DNA of 64,000 nucleotides. Source: an uncultured bacterium. GTDB lineage: Bacteria; Bacteroidota; Bacteroidia; Bacteroidales; Muribaculaceae. The translations under genes were made by a program, and so were the position numbers. The notes beneath the pieces are model-generated. The model searched no databases, was not told the DNA's origin, and worked only from the letters and a program-made list of their open reading frames with translations. Shown here piece after piece: positions 53,691 through 62,924 of the stretch. The stretch's first letter is position 1. Each line of letters starts with the position of its first letter. The stretch is from assembly GCA_905214715.1 (NCBI GenBank), contig CAJMMT010000005.1, positions 62,001-126,000 of the forward strand. The letters run 5' to 3'.

Positions 53691-54350
53691 TTAGTTACTT
53701 TTTTGATTTGTAGAGCCGGAATCCTTTTCGTACATTTTCTTGATGATATGAGCCATGTGAGAGCGCGTGATGCCGAAATAAGAAGCAAGAACACGCATTG
53801 GAAGTTTATGTCGGCTGAACTGCATGTGCGGATTGATATCCTTGTAATCCTTATCTGTCATCCCTTTCATGAACCGTTCCACTCTTTCCGCCGCAGGGTA
53901 ATTGTGAGAGTTGATACGCGCCTCCGAAGCCATGAGTTGATAAATCATCGCACCGCTGAACCAGTTGGACAGTTTGATATTTGTGGTGATGAGATCCAGG
54001 AAATCTCTTTTGGAAATTTTCAACATAATGACATCGGTGACTGCTATCAAATGAAAATTTGCGATCTCGCCCTTTACGAATCCTAACGGCGAGGCGAAAA
54101 CGGTACCTTGACCGCCAAATCCATAAGTGATCTCATGGTCTTCATTATAGTAACTCAGACGTATCACACCTTTGCCGACAATCCACATGTCAGTGTTCAC
54201 TTCGCCGTATTCCACAATATATTTCTTCGCTTTGAAACAGCATTTTTCCGCCTTGTCGAGCAACAGGTTGAACGCATCCCGATCAGGAGGGAAATAGGAA
54301 TCGTGACAGATTGCCTCATATAGCAGTTCAATATCTTTATCGGTAAGCAT
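53691..54350 (-). CDS. Crp/Fnr-family transcription regulator
   Basis: 219 aa: a cyclic-nucleotide-binding-like beta-roll (residues ~30-130, AKKYIVEYGEVNTDMWIVGKG) and a C-terminal winged helix (RHKLPMRVLASYFGITRSHMAHIIKK). Key cAMP-contact residues of E. coli Crp are not conserved and there are no Fnr cysteine motifs, so the signal is unknown. It is divergent from the alpha-amylase gene, with promoters about 40 bp apart, and could control it. Confidence 0.85.
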   Translation of the reverse strand: MLTDKDIELLYEAICHDSYFPPDRDAFNLLLDKAEKCCFKAKKYIVEYGEVNTDMWIVGKGVIRLSYYNEDHEITYGFGGQGTVFASPLGFVKGEIANFHLIAVTDVIMLKISKRDFLDLITTNIKLSNWFSGAMIYQLMASEARINSHNYPAAERVERFMKGMTDKDYKDINPHMQFSRHKLPMRVLASYFGITRSHMAHIIKKMYEKDSGSTNQKSN

Positions 54351-54437
54351 ATATCATAAATTTAAGAGAGCGTTTGATAAAAAATTCAACACTTTGGTTG
54401 GACGGTCGTATCGTTACATCTGCAAGACATCATTGCC

Positions 54438-54468
54438 CAAAGATACGAATTCCCGCAAAGATACACAA
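54438..54468 (-). promoter_or_regulatory. promoter of the Crp/Fnr gene
   Basis: On the minus strand TTG (54468-54466), 20 bp, TATCTTTG (54445-54438). A second TATCTTTG lies 18 bp further upstream (54463-54456), as a direct repeat. Confidence 0.6.
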
Positions 54469-54505
54469 TTTATTAAACAAGCTTTAAGGAATATTCGGTT
54501 GGTAT

Positions 54506-54536
54506 TTGGAGGCGATTTGTATTTTTTATAACTTTG
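54506..54536 (+). promoter_or_regulatory. promoter of the alpha-amylase gene
   Basis: TTG (54506-54508), 20 bp, TAACTTTG (54529-54536), a full consensus match. It shows that the amylase is not translated from any codon before about 54545 and gives a leader of about 110 nt. Confidence 0.7.
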
Positions 54537-54655
54537 ACACCGATTCTGTGGGTTTCTTCGGATTCCCCTGTTTCATTGTCAATAAAGGTCTGTATTCCTA
54601 TGTAAGTTATATATGGATAGTGCAGATTTTGTTTTATTTTAATTTTTATTCTTAC

Positions 54656-57600
54656 ATGTTTTCTATTAAAAACTTTGCCTGCAATGTGGCCCTTGCCGCT
54701 TGTATGGTCGGAAGTGGATTGTCCGCGTATGCCGATACGTTTGTCGGTGATCGCGACGATTTCAGAGATGAGACCATCTACTTCGCGATGACGACCCGTT
54801 TTTATGACGGAGATCCGAAAAACAACGTGTGTTCCTGGGACAAACAGGAAGTTCAGATCGCCAACAATGACCCTGATTGGCGCGGTGATTTCAAAGGCCT
54901 TATCGACAAACTCGACTACATCAAGGCCCTCGGTTTTACAACAGTATGGATCACTCCTATCGTACAGAACGCCTCGGGAGAAGACTACCACGGCTATCAC
55001 GCCATGGACTTCTCGTCGGTAGACCTTCGTTACGAAAGCCGTAAGGAATGGGGTTCCGAGAAAGATGTGAAATTCCAGGATCTTATCGATGCCGCTCATG
55101 CCAAAGGAATGAAGATTGTGCTCGACGTGGTTCTGCAGCACACAGGCAACTTCGGCGAGGTGAATCTCAATCCCCTTTTCACACGTAGCCAGAAGATTAA
55201 AAACCAGGCATCTGTTTCCGCTTCCCTGAAGCCAAATACCGAACGCCTTTCTTCCAACTACTTCGATCAGGATGGAAAGGCCCAGTATGCCGAGCGTTGG
55301 AAATATTTCAAAAATCCCCAATACGAACCCAATAACTATTACCACCACTACGGTACGGGCTGGAACTGGGACCTTCCCAACCGCTGGTGGGGTCAGATCG
55401 CCGGCGACTGCGTTGACCTCAACACCGAAAATGATTATGTGGCCAAGTATATAGTGGACTGCTACAGCAAGTTCATCGAGATGGGTGTAGACGGTTTCCG
55501 TATCGATACCGCAGGCCATATCTCGCCCCTCACTTTCAACAAACAGTTCATACCTCAGTTCCACGCTGTGGCCGAAGCCAACAAAGACAAGCGTCTGAAC
55601 GGTTGCAAGTTCTTCATGTTCGGCGAGGTATGCCAGCGTTTCCAGGGTTCGGTGGTATATCGCGACCAGCCCAACCTCTCCAGCTATTTCTATACATGGA
55701 AGTCTGACCAGAGCCTTCTCGACCAGTTCGACGGTAGCCCCGAATGGTGGAAGACCCAGAACCTTCCCGAAGGCCACGACAGCCCGGTAGGTCCGATGGC
55801 TATCTGCGAGAAAGACACCAAAGACAAGCCGACTTCCAACAATGTGCTGATGCAGAACGGTAAATGGCATACTCCCGACTACTCTCAGGCTTCCGGTCTG
55901 AATGTAATCGACTTCCCTATGCACTATTGCTTCAACAATGCCGCCTCTGCAGTCGATATAGCCCAGAAGGGAGACAACAAGTATAACGATGCCTCTTACA
56001 ACGTGGTATACGTCGATTCACACGACTATAGCCCCGGACCCAACGATGGTCAGCGTTTCAACGGCGGTACATCGCAGTGGGCCGAGAACCTCACGCTGAT
56101 GTTCACCTTCCGCGGTATCCCCTGTATCTACTACGGCTCCGAGGTCGAGTTCAAGAAAGGGTTGCCTATCGACGTGGGTGGCGTAAACAACAAGACTCCC
56201 CGCAAGAACTCGGGACGTGCATATTTCGGCAACTATATAGAGGGTAGCGTAGACGCTTCCGATTTCGGTGTATACACCGCAAGCGGCAACGTTGCTGAAA
56301 CTCTTAACGGCGACCTGTCGCAGCACATTATCCGCCTGAACCAGATTCGTGCGGCTGTTCCCGCGCTCCGCAAGGGCCAGTATACTTTCGACGGCTGTTC
56401 GGCCAACGGTGGCTGGGCTTTCAAACGCGCCTATAAGGAAGAATCTTACGCTCTCGTAGCCATCAACGGAGGTGCTACATTCACAGGTGTGCCCGACGGT
56501 ACTTATGTAGACCTCGTTACCGGCGATTCCTTTACCCCCGCCGGTGGCAAGATTACCGTTACCGCTCCTGAGAGCCAGGGTCAGCTCCGCGTTCTCGTCA
56601 AAGATTGGAAGGGTGGCAAGATCGGCACTGACGGCAAGTTCATCTATGCCTCTTCGCCCGTAGCCCACGGCGGCAACCCCTCTTTCGATGATCCCGGTAC
56701 CACCGAATATTACACCGCTGAAGATGCCGAAGGAGATGCGGCTGTCAAGTTCTCTCCCGCCGGCGGTACTTTCAAAACCGAAACGTTGACCGTAACCGCC
56801 CAGCTTAACGAAGAGGCTGTTTCGGGATGGTATCAGATTGCCGGACAGCAGAGAGTCAATATTTCAAAGACTACCGCCGAGACATTCACTATCGGTGCCG
56901 ATATGGCTTTCGGTGAGACCGTTTCTGTTTCCTGGAGCGCCACCGACTCTACCGGTGAAACCTATACCGGTACTCTGTCTTACAAGAAAGTCGATCCCAA
57001 CGCATCAATCTCTATCTTCGTTACCGGTTGCGAGTCTCCCAATGTTTACGCATGGGGCAAGAACGGCTCGGGTGCCGATGTTCAGCCCTGCGGCGCATGG
57101 CCCGGCAAGACCCTTACCGAAACTGTGGAAGTCGACGGCCGTCAGTTCTATTCAGTGACCTTCGACGACATGGAATCTGTAAATGTGATATTCAACAAGG
57201 GTGGAAACCAGACCGGCGATATCGAAGGTATAACCGAAGACACCTATTTTGAATATGACGGTGGTTCAAACGCCAAGAAGATCGATGTCAACGTTACTCC
57301 GGCTCCTGTAGTGCGCTTCTCGCCCAACGGCGGTTCGTTCACTGACAATCTCACCGTAAACCTCACCGTGGCCAACGCAACTTCGGCATGGTATAAGATT
57401 GGCGACGGAGCCCGTCAGGACATAAACGGCACCACCGCTTCCTTCACTATCGGAGATGACATGGCCGCAGGCGAAAGCGTTACCGTTTCCTGGAGCGCAA
57501 CCAACGGAACCGATACCCGTACCGGAGCCGTAACCTTTACCAAGCAGAGTCAGGTAACCCCCGACGGAATCACCATCTATTACGACAACTCCATCACAAA

Positions 57601-57976
57601 CTGGAGCAGTGTCAAGGTTCACTATTGGGGCGGCGAGTCAGCCTCTTCATGGCCCGGTGTCGACATGGTCAATGTAAATGGCAATATCTACAGCTATACT
57701 GTTCCGGCAGGTACCACCGGCCTTGTGTTCAACAACGGCGGCGGAGACCAGACTGACGATATCAACTCTGTAGAACACAACCATCTTTACAAGGGAACCG
57801 GAAACCGTGGTTGGGAAGATACCGGTATCTACAGCGGCACTTATGTAGAGAATATCGATGCAGCTCCCGAGGCTCCCGAATACTACGACCTTCAGGGTCG
57901 CCGTGTGCAGAACCCCTCGCGCGGTATTTACATCATGAAGCGTGGCAACAAAGTCGTGAAGACCCGCGTACGCTGA
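54656..57976 (+). CDS. secreted GH13 alpha-amylase with starch-binding modules and T9SS-type tail
   Basis: 1106 aa from the ATG at 54656, which gives the signal peptide MFSIKNFACNVALAACMVGS...; upstream codons lie in the promoter and leader. The GH13 barrel (~30-690) has the nucleophile Asp near 283 (DGFRIDTAGH), the acid/base Glu near 323 (FMFGEVC) and the third carboxylate near 455 (VDSHDYSPGPN). It continues with chitobiase-type repeats (VKFSPAGGTFKTETLTVTAQ; VRFSPNGGSFTDNLTVNLTV) and two CBM26-like starch-binding modules (~784-875 and ~972-1065). The tail YYDLQGRRVQNPSRGIYIMK ... TRVR is T9SS-type. It would cut starch or glycogen outside the cell. Confidence 0.95.
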   Translation: MFSIKNFACNVALAACMVGSGLSAYADTFVGDRDDFRDETIYFAMTTRFYDGDPKNNVCSWDKQEVQIANNDPDWRGDFKGLIDKLDYIKALGFTTVWITPIVQNASGEDYHGYHAMDFSSVDLRYESRKEWGSEKDVKFQDLIDAAHAKGMKIVLDVVLQHTGNFGEVNLNPLFTRSQKIKNQASVSASLKPNTERLSSNYFDQDGKAQYAERWKYFKNPQYEPNNYYHHYGTGWNWDLPNRWWGQIAGDCVDLNTENDYVAKYIVDCYSKFIEMGVDGFRIDTAGHISPLTFNKQFIPQFHAVAEANKDKRLNGCKFFMFGEVCQRFQGSVVYRDQPNLSSYFYTWKSDQSLLDQFDGSPEWWKTQNLPEGHDSPVGPMAICEKDTKDKPTSNNVLMQNGKWHTPDYSQASGLNVIDFPMHYCFNNAASAVDIAQKGDNKYNDASYNVVYVDSHDYSPGPNDGQRFNGGTSQWAENLTLMFTFRGIPCIYYGSEVEFKKGLPIDVGGVNNKTPRKNSGRAYFGNYIEGSVDASDFGVYTASGNVAETLNGDLSQHIIRLNQIRAAVPALRKGQYTFDGCSANGGWAFKRAYKEESYALVAINGGATFTGVPDGTYVDLVTGDSFTPAGGKITVTAPESQGQLRVLVKDWKGGKIGTDGKFIYASSPVAHGGNPSFDDPGTTEYYTAEDAEGDAAVKFSPAGGTFKTETLTVTAQLNEEAVSGWYQIAGQQRVNISKTTAETFTIGADMAFGETVSVSWSATDSTGETYTGTLSYKKVDPNASISIFVTGCESPNVYAWGKNGSGADVQPCGAWPGKTLTETVEVDGRQFYSVTFDDMESVNVIFNKGGNQTGDIEGITEDTYFEYDGGSNAKKIDVNVTPAPVVRFSPNGGSFTDNLTVNLTVANATSAWYKIGDGARQDINGTTASFTIGDDMAAGESVTVSWSATNGTDTRTGAVTFTKQSQVTPDGITIYYDNSITNWSSVKVHYWGGESASSWPGVDMVNVNGNIYSYTVPAGTTGLVFNNGGGDQTDDINSVEHNHLYKGTGNRGWEDTGIYSGTYVENIDAAPEAPEYYDLQGRRVQNPSRGIYIMKRGNKVVKTRVR

Positions 57977-57995
57977 TTTTTACGAACATTTTTAC

Positions 57996-58036
57996 AGGAG
58001 GAATAACCCTTTTCGGGGTATTCCTCCTATTTTTTT
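57996..58036 (+). terminator. terminator of the alpha-amylase gene
   Basis: AGGAGGAATA (57996-58005) pairs with TATTCCTCCT (58019-58028), inner ACCC/GGGG, followed by a run of seven T's. Confidence 0.9.
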
Positions 58037-58069
58037 GCCAAAAAGTTAGGTAATGTGAAAAATAATATT

Positions 58070-58077
58070 TAGTTTTG
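58070..58077 (+). promoter_or_regulatory. -7 element of the Lrp/AsnC gene
   Basis: TAGTTTTG fits TAnnTTTG, 70 bp before the chosen ATG. No TTG is present at the standard distance. Confidence 0.45.
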
Positions 58078-58147
58078 CTCCCACTAAGCGGCTTGGACTC
58101 ATAGCTGCCTAACATTGGAAAACACATTGAAGACATTATTATCAGCC

Positions 58148-58624
58148 ATGGAAAAAGTAGATAATCTTGACAGAAAGATTCTGAACATCGTCATGAACAA
58201 CGCCCGCATACCTTCCAAGGATGTGGCAATCGTATGTGGCGTTTCTCGCGCGGCAATTCACCAGCGCATACAGCGCCTTATCGAAATGGGCGTAATTGTG
58301 GGCTCAGGTTACAATGTAAACCCCCGTATGCTCGGCTACAACACATGCACCTATGTAGGCGTGCGTCTCGAAAAGGGCTCCATGTACCGCGAGGTAGTCA
58401 CCGAACTTGAAAAAATACCCGAAGTCGTGGAGTGTCATTTCACCACCGGCCCCTACTCGATGCTTATAAAGGTGTATGCCCACAACAACCAGCACCTTAT
58501 GGAGCTTCTTAACGATAACATACAGCATATCCAGGGCGTTGTCGAGACCGAAACCCTCATCTCTCTCGAACAGTCCATGGACCGTCAGCTGCAGCTTGAA
58601 GTCGATCCCGACCGTCTGCGTTGA
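58148..58624 (+). CDS. Lrp/AsnC-family transcription regulator
   Basis: 158 aa from the ATG at 58148, which places NLDRKILNIVMNNARIPSKD at the very start as usual for the family (an ATG 11 codons upstream is less likely). An N-terminal helix-turn-helix (KDVAIVCGVSRAAIHQRIQR) is followed by the RAM ligand domain (VGVRLEKGSMYREVVTELEK, VVECHFTTGPYSMLIKVYA). Such proteins sense amino acids and form octamers. The target genes are not evident. Confidence 0.92.
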   Translation: MEKVDNLDRKILNIVMNNARIPSKDVAIVCGVSRAAIHQRIQRLIEMGVIVGSGYNVNPRMLGYNTCTYVGVRLEKGSMYREVVTELEKIPEVVECHFTTGPYSMLIKVYAHNNQHLMELLNDNIQHIQGVVETETLISLEQSMDRQLQLEVDPDRLR

Positions 58625-58649
58625 TGATAACCGCTGAATGAAGTTATAT

Positions 58650-58692
58650 TTAACCCCCCGCATCGGGCCATCGGCCGGGTTCGGGGGGTTAA
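58650..58692 (+). terminator. terminator-like hairpin after the Lrp/AsnC gene
   Basis: TTAACCCCCCG (58650-58660) and CGGGGGGTTAA (58682-58692), with an inner CGGG/CCGG stem. No T-run follows, and the next start codon is only 9 bp away, so it could also regulate that gene's translation. Confidence 0.55.
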
Positions 58693-58701
58693 GACATACC
58701 G

Positions 58702-61194
58702 ATGAACATACCTACGAAAATGAAAAAGAATCTACTATATTCAGTTATTGCGGTCGCGCTCCTCGCTCTGACCGCCTTCCTTTTCTTTTTCCCCGACGAC
58801 GTGCAGGGCAATGTGCTTCAGCAGCACGATATAATGCAGGGGCTCGCGAATGGCCAGGAAGGAAAGGCCTTTCATGAAGAAACCGGCGAGACTACACGCT
58901 GGACCGACTCTCTTTTCGGAGGTATGCCCAATTTCCAGATAGCACCCTCCTATCCGGCTAATTCGATGCTCGATTGGGTGGGCAAGGTTTTCATGCTCGG
59001 ACTACCCTCTCCGGCGAACCTGCTTTTCGGAATGATGTTCGGCTTCTTCATAATGTGCCTGTGCCTGCGCATGAAATGGCCTACCGCCCTCTTTGCCGCC
59101 GTGGCATGGGGATTTTCGTCATATTTCATAATAATCATAGGTGCCGGACATATATGGAAATTCCTTACGCTCTGCTATATACCCCCTACGATAGGGGGCC
59201 TCGCGCTGCTATATCGGGGTAAGTATGTATGGGGTACGGCTATCGCCTCTCTTTTCGGCGCTTTGCAGTTGCAGAGCAATCATCCCCAGATGTCTTATTA
59301 TTTCCTGATTGTTGTATTCTGCCTGGCTCTCGCCTGGCTCTGGACAGCCGTGAAGGAGGGTCGGGTACGCCGTTGGCTCGCCGCTACAGGTCTGGCCTGC
59401 GTGGCCGGTGTGCTGGCTGTGGGTGCCAATTCCCCTTCGCTCTACAACAGCCTTGAATACAGTAAAGAAACCGTGCGCGGACGCGCTACCGAACTGACTG
59501 CCGGTGGCGAGGTCGCCGCTGCCGGTATGGATAAAGATGCCATAACGGCATGGAGCTATTCTCCTGCCGAGACGTTTACCCTTCTTATTCCCAATGTGAA
59601 GGGTGGCGCTACCATAAAACCCGTGCATGGCGAAAACAAGATTCTGGCTACATCCGACACCTCCGATGCCGCCGAAGTCGCCCTTTCGCCTGAAGAGATT
59701 CAGTTTGTGTCGCAGTTCCCCCAGTATTTCGGCGACCAGCCTATGACCAACGGACCGGTATATGTAGGAGCTTTCGTGTTGCTGTTGGCCATGCTGGGAT
59801 TGTTCACATTGCGCGGAAATGTTGACGCTCCTTTGAAGTGGGCCCTTCTTGCCGCCACTGTCATTGCCATACTGCTCTCCTGGGGGCATAATTTCCCGGG
59901 TCTCACATATTTCATGATAGACCATTTCCCGGGTTACAACAAGTTTCGCGCGGTAGCTTCCATACTGGTGGTGGTGGAATTCACCATACCTCTCCTGGCC
60001 GCCATGACTTTGCGGCAGATGGCAAGGGAGGATGATTATTTCTTGCGCTACCGCACCACGATTTTCGCCGTGTTCGGCATAGGTGCCGCTGTCTGCTTTC
60101 TCGGGTGGGTTTCTCCCGGCATATTCGGCACACCTTTCAGTGCCCAGGAAAGAGAATTCCTTTCGGCCAACGGATTGCTTGGCAATCCGGCTTACGCCAA
60201 CGCTCTGTCGGCAGTATCTAAGGGACGTCTCGGCCTTGTGAGCGCCGATTCGTTGCGTTCTCTAATCTATATAATAGGATGCTGTATAATCCTGTGGCTG
60301 TGGAGCCGTAAGATCTTGGGCAAACCATATCTTTGGATTTCCCTGCTCTGCGCCCTCGCTCTGATCGATCTCTTCGGCGTAGGCAAGCGATATGTCGATA
60401 CAGACAACTTCGTGGAGGGCGCCGAACAGAACGCACCTTTCGCTCCGACTCAGGCCGATTCGCAGATTCTTCAGGACAAGTCGCATTATCGCGTGATGGA
60501 TATAGACGGTTTCGGGGAGGCACGTTCTTCTTATTTCCACAAGACCATAGGGGGTTACCATGCGGCCAAGCTCACACGTTACAACGACCTTATACAGCAC
60601 CAGATTATGAAGAACAACCCCGAGGTGCTGAATATGCTCAACGCCAAGTATTTCATACATGACGGCAACGCGATAGCGAATCCCGATGCGAACGGCAACG
60701 CCTGGTTTGTAGATTCACTGATATATGTGGCAACGCCCGATGCCGAGATGAAGGCTCTCGACTCGATCAACACTCTGCGCTCGGCCGTGGCCGATGCCAA
60801 ATTCAAATCGGTTCTCGGCAACGCCGTTCCCATTGTGGCCGGCGATACCATATATCTGACTTCATATGCGCCCAACCGTCTCGCTTACAGATATAACAAG
60901 AGTAAAGATGGAGTGGCTGTATTCAGCGAGGTCTTCTTCCCCTGGGGCTGGGGGGCCACGGTAGACGGCAAACCTGTGGAGATAGGTCGTGTGGATTACG
61001 TTCTGCGTGCGTTGCGACTCCCTGCCGGAGCGCACGATGTTGAATTCCGGTTCGATCCCAAGAGCGTGCGTGCTACGAATGCCATTTCCATCACATCGGT
61101 AATTCTGATTTACCTGCTTGGTGCCTTGGGAGTCGTAGGTCTGGTGATTTACTTCAGGAAGCGCATGGAAAACGACGGCAAGAAAAAACCGTAA
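58702..61194 (+). CDS. YfhO-family integral membrane protein
   Basis: 830 aa with about 12-13 hydrophobic helices: one at the N-terminus (LLYSVIAVALLALTAFLFFF), then many between ~90 and 550, a large soluble domain (~570-790), and a last helix (AISITSVILIYLLGALGVVG). Blocks such as MQGLANGQEGKAFHEETGE and WTDSLFGGMPNFQIA are typical of the YfhO family, which in Gram-positives helps glycosylate lipoteichoic acid; the role in Bacteroidota is not known. An alternative start at the second ATG (58720) gives MKKNLLYS. The next gene begins 3 bp after its stop. Confidence 0.9.
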   Translation: MNIPTKMKKNLLYSVIAVALLALTAFLFFFPDDVQGNVLQQHDIMQGLANGQEGKAFHEETGETTRWTDSLFGGMPNFQIAPSYPANSMLDWVGKVFMLGLPSPANLLFGMMFGFFIMCLCLRMKWPTALFAAVAWGFSSYFIIIIGAGHIWKFLTLCYIPPTIGGLALLYRGKYVWGTAIASLFGALQLQSNHPQMSYYFLIVVFCLALAWLWTAVKEGRVRRWLAATGLACVAGVLAVGANSPSLYNSLEYSKETVRGRATELTAGGEVAAAGMDKDAITAWSYSPAETFTLLIPNVKGGATIKPVHGENKILATSDTSDAAEVALSPEEIQFVSQFPQYFGDQPMTNGPVYVGAFVLLLAMLGLFTLRGNVDAPLKWALLAATVIAILLSWGHNFPGLTYFMIDHFPGYNKFRAVASILVVVEFTIPLLAAMTLRQMAREDDYFLRYRTTIFAVFGIGAAVCFLGWVSPGIFGTPFSAQEREFLSANGLLGNPAYANALSAVSKGRLGLVSADSLRSLIYIIGCCIILWLWSRKILGKPYLWISLLCALALIDLFGVGKRYVDTDNFVEGAEQNAPFAPTQADSQILQDKSHYRVMDIDGFGEARSSYFHKTIGGYHAAKLTRYNDLIQHQIMKNNPEVLNMLNAKYFIHDGNAIANPDANGNAWFVDSLIYVATPDAEMKALDSINTLRSAVADAKFKSVLGNAVPIVAGDTIYLTSYAPNRLAYRYNKSKDGVAVFSEVFFPWGWGATVDGKPVEIGRVDYVLRALRLPAGAHDVEFRFDPKSVRATNAISITSVILIYLLGALGVVGLVIYFRKRMENDGKKKP

Positions 61195-61197
61195 GGG

Positions 61198-61734
61198 ATG
61201 TCCATTTCCGATAAAATAAACCGGATACGCCACAGGCATGGCTTCGGGGTGCATTCCCCGTTGGGGTTCTCGCTGGTGAAGAATGCCTTATGGCTTCCAC
61301 GCGGCTACGCTTTCTATGGCGAAACCGACATAGATGACTATCCCTTGCCGAAGAGAGAACGAAACAGATGGCGGCGGCTCCTCAGAGCCGTCGCCTATTT
61401 GGGTCTCGGAAGCGCGGTGGCCCCGAAAGATTGTCCGCGTCATCTCGATGGGGTACTGAGTCTGGCGGGTTGCACATTGCGGAGACTCTCGCATGCCGAA
61501 TGCAAAACGGTATCGACACTCGCGCAGTCTACCGACATGCTCGTAGACCTCGCGGGCACTTGTCCGGAGGAAGAGGTAGCGGCTTTTCTCGCCCTACCGG
61601 GAAAGGTAGCGGTCAGGAAACTGACTTCCGCCACGCAGCCCGAGTCGATACCGGGAGACTTGATACTGCTCTTCCGCGACCGCTACATAGCCCTCTCGCG
61701 CCCCGGCATGGCCCGAACCCTCTACACTTTCTGA
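61198..61734 (+). CDS. degenerate O-methyltransferase-like protein
   Basis: 178 aa. The N-terminus IRHRHGFGVHSPLGFSLVKN matches the start of a Bacteroidota SAM-dependent methyltransferase family, but the expected glycine-rich SAM loop (E/DxGxGxG) is not found, and the protein is ~60-80 residues shorter than relatives. It may be a decayed or repurposed copy. It is coupled to the YfhO gene. Confidence 0.6.
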   Translation: MSISDKINRIRHRHGFGVHSPLGFSLVKNALWLPRGYAFYGETDIDDYPLPKRERNRWRRLLRAVAYLGLGSAVAPKDCPRHLDGVLSLAGCTLRRLSHAECKTVSTLAQSTDMLVDLAGTCPEEEVAAFLALPGKVAVRKLTSATQPESIPGDLILLFRDRYIALSRPGMARTLYTF

Positions 61735-61744
61735 GCCGAACCTT

Positions 61745-61905
61745 TAATTTTGAAGGCTTTAAGGTTCTTAGGGTCTTTAAGGTCCTTAGGGTCCTTAAGG
61801 TCTTTAGAGCCTTTAAGGTCTTTAGGGTCCTTAAAGTCTTTAGAGTCTTTAAGGTCTTTAGGGTCATTAAGGTCCTTAGAGACTTTAAGGTCTTTAGAAT
61901 CCTCT
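61745..61905. repeat. 9-bp minisatellite
   Basis: About 17 units of the kind TTTAAGGTC / CTTAGGGTC in alternation, making an 18-bp higher-order period. It lies between convergent genes and slightly overlaps the 3' end of the four-helix-bundle gene. Frames across it are open in several phases (for instance KDLKDPKDLKG on the minus strand), which is an artefact of the 3n period. Confidence 0.85.
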
Positions 61906-62439
61906 GTTTTTGCGTCGGAGTGTTGACATCCGTTCTGAAAATCCTCCGTTTTTAACAAAATCTTCTGAAAGCCGCTCCAATTGCTTAAAAAGAAGATAGT
62001 CCGCCTGATTTATAAGGATTATAGCCATATTGGCTATAGTTTCAGGAGGGCGGGTTTCAATAAGTTTCATAAAAAACATAGCTTCATTGTGCTCCCGACC
62101 GAGGCGACGCATCGCCTCGTACTCCTCACTACCTTTATGCCATTGTGAAGCACCTCTGGTTTTAAGATAGTCCTCGTAATCTTCAAGCAATTCCTTCAGA
62201 CTTGCCTTGGCTACATTAATGAGTTTGATTTCGGTTTTGGCTGAAGTTGATGCAGCCGCGCAACCTTCCACAATATTCTGTTTGCCGCTACGCGCAGCCT
62301 GAATCATCTGGTCTACAGTGCGGTCGCCCCGGTTAAGGAACTTGTTACAGAAAAAGTATGTAATTTGGAAAATTACATCGCTTTTTTGATAACTGAGCAA
62401 GTTCTTGTAATTGCCAGTATTGGGAATCAGCTCATTCAT
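61894..62439 (-). CDS. four-helix-bundle protein (S23/IVP family)
   Basis: 181 aa. The segment LLSYQKSDVIFQITYFFCNK, then DRTVDQMIQAARSGKQNIVEG and the repeated helix pattern to residue ~150 match the four-helix-bundle family first described from intervening sequences of 23S rRNA genes. In Bacteroidota many copies sit away from rRNA, with no proven role. The last ~20 residues may come from read-in to the neighbouring minisatellite. Confidence 0.85.
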   Translation of the reverse strand: MNELIPNTGNYKNLLSYQKSDVIFQITYFFCNKFLNRGDRTVDQMIQAARSGKQNIVEGCAAASTSAKTEIKLINVAKASLKELLEDYEDYLKTRGASQWHKGSEEYEAMRRLGREHNEAMFFMKLIETRPPETIANMAIILINQADYLLFKQLERLSEDFVKNGGFSERMSTLRRKNRGF

Positions 62440-62570
62440 GCGCTAAATGGCTTTAAAGTTAAAAGGTTCTTGTGGCAATACTAATGTTGTTCACAGACAA
62501 TGACTATTTTTAGCCGAAAAGCTTGGGCCAGACCATTGTCCAATGTCTTGAAACGTTTGCCTATTTATTG

Positions 62571-62601
62571 CAAAAATAGGAATATCTTATAACAAAAACA
62601 A
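62571..62601 (-). promoter_or_regulatory. promoter of the four-helix-bundle gene
   Basis: On the minus strand TTG (62601-62599), 20 bp, TATTTTTG (62578-62571). The leader would be about 125 nt. Confidence 0.5.
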
Positions 62602-62924
62602 TTGTGGCCTAATTGCATTTTACTTGATGTCAAGGATGTTGGAATTTTTTATAAACCATACTTGGCAAGAGTCTTAGCCTTTCTTCCATATTTTAGAATT
62701 CTTATCAGGTTAATTTTAGATTCGTCGATGCTATAGATATATAATTCTTATATTTTTTCCCAACTGGTTTATTGTTTTTTCTGGATTGAAACTATTGCGT
62801 AATGCAGCTGTTTGGTTATCTCGCAGTTGAAGCTATATAAATATTGTCTGCGAAAATTTGTAAAATAGGATATTTGTCCTCATATTTGCATATAAATATT
62901 AAAAATGACAATAATTTAGCGTTT
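62602..62924. other. AT-rich gene-free stretch
   Basis: No coding frame, RNA gene or strong inverted repeat is seen. It contains a few near-matches to the -7 element before the pseudogene (GATATTTG, CATATTTG around 62870-62889). Confidence 0.5.

Noticed and set aside
54473..55924. A 483-codon open frame on the minus strand opposite the alpha-amylase
   Set aside because: It mirrors the GH13 coding region, has no recognisable domain, and arises from the biased codon use of the real gene; the amylase motifs are unambiguous.
61745..61905. Could the short regular repeats be a CRISPR array?
   Set aside because: The units are 9 bp long with no unique spacers, and no cas genes are present.
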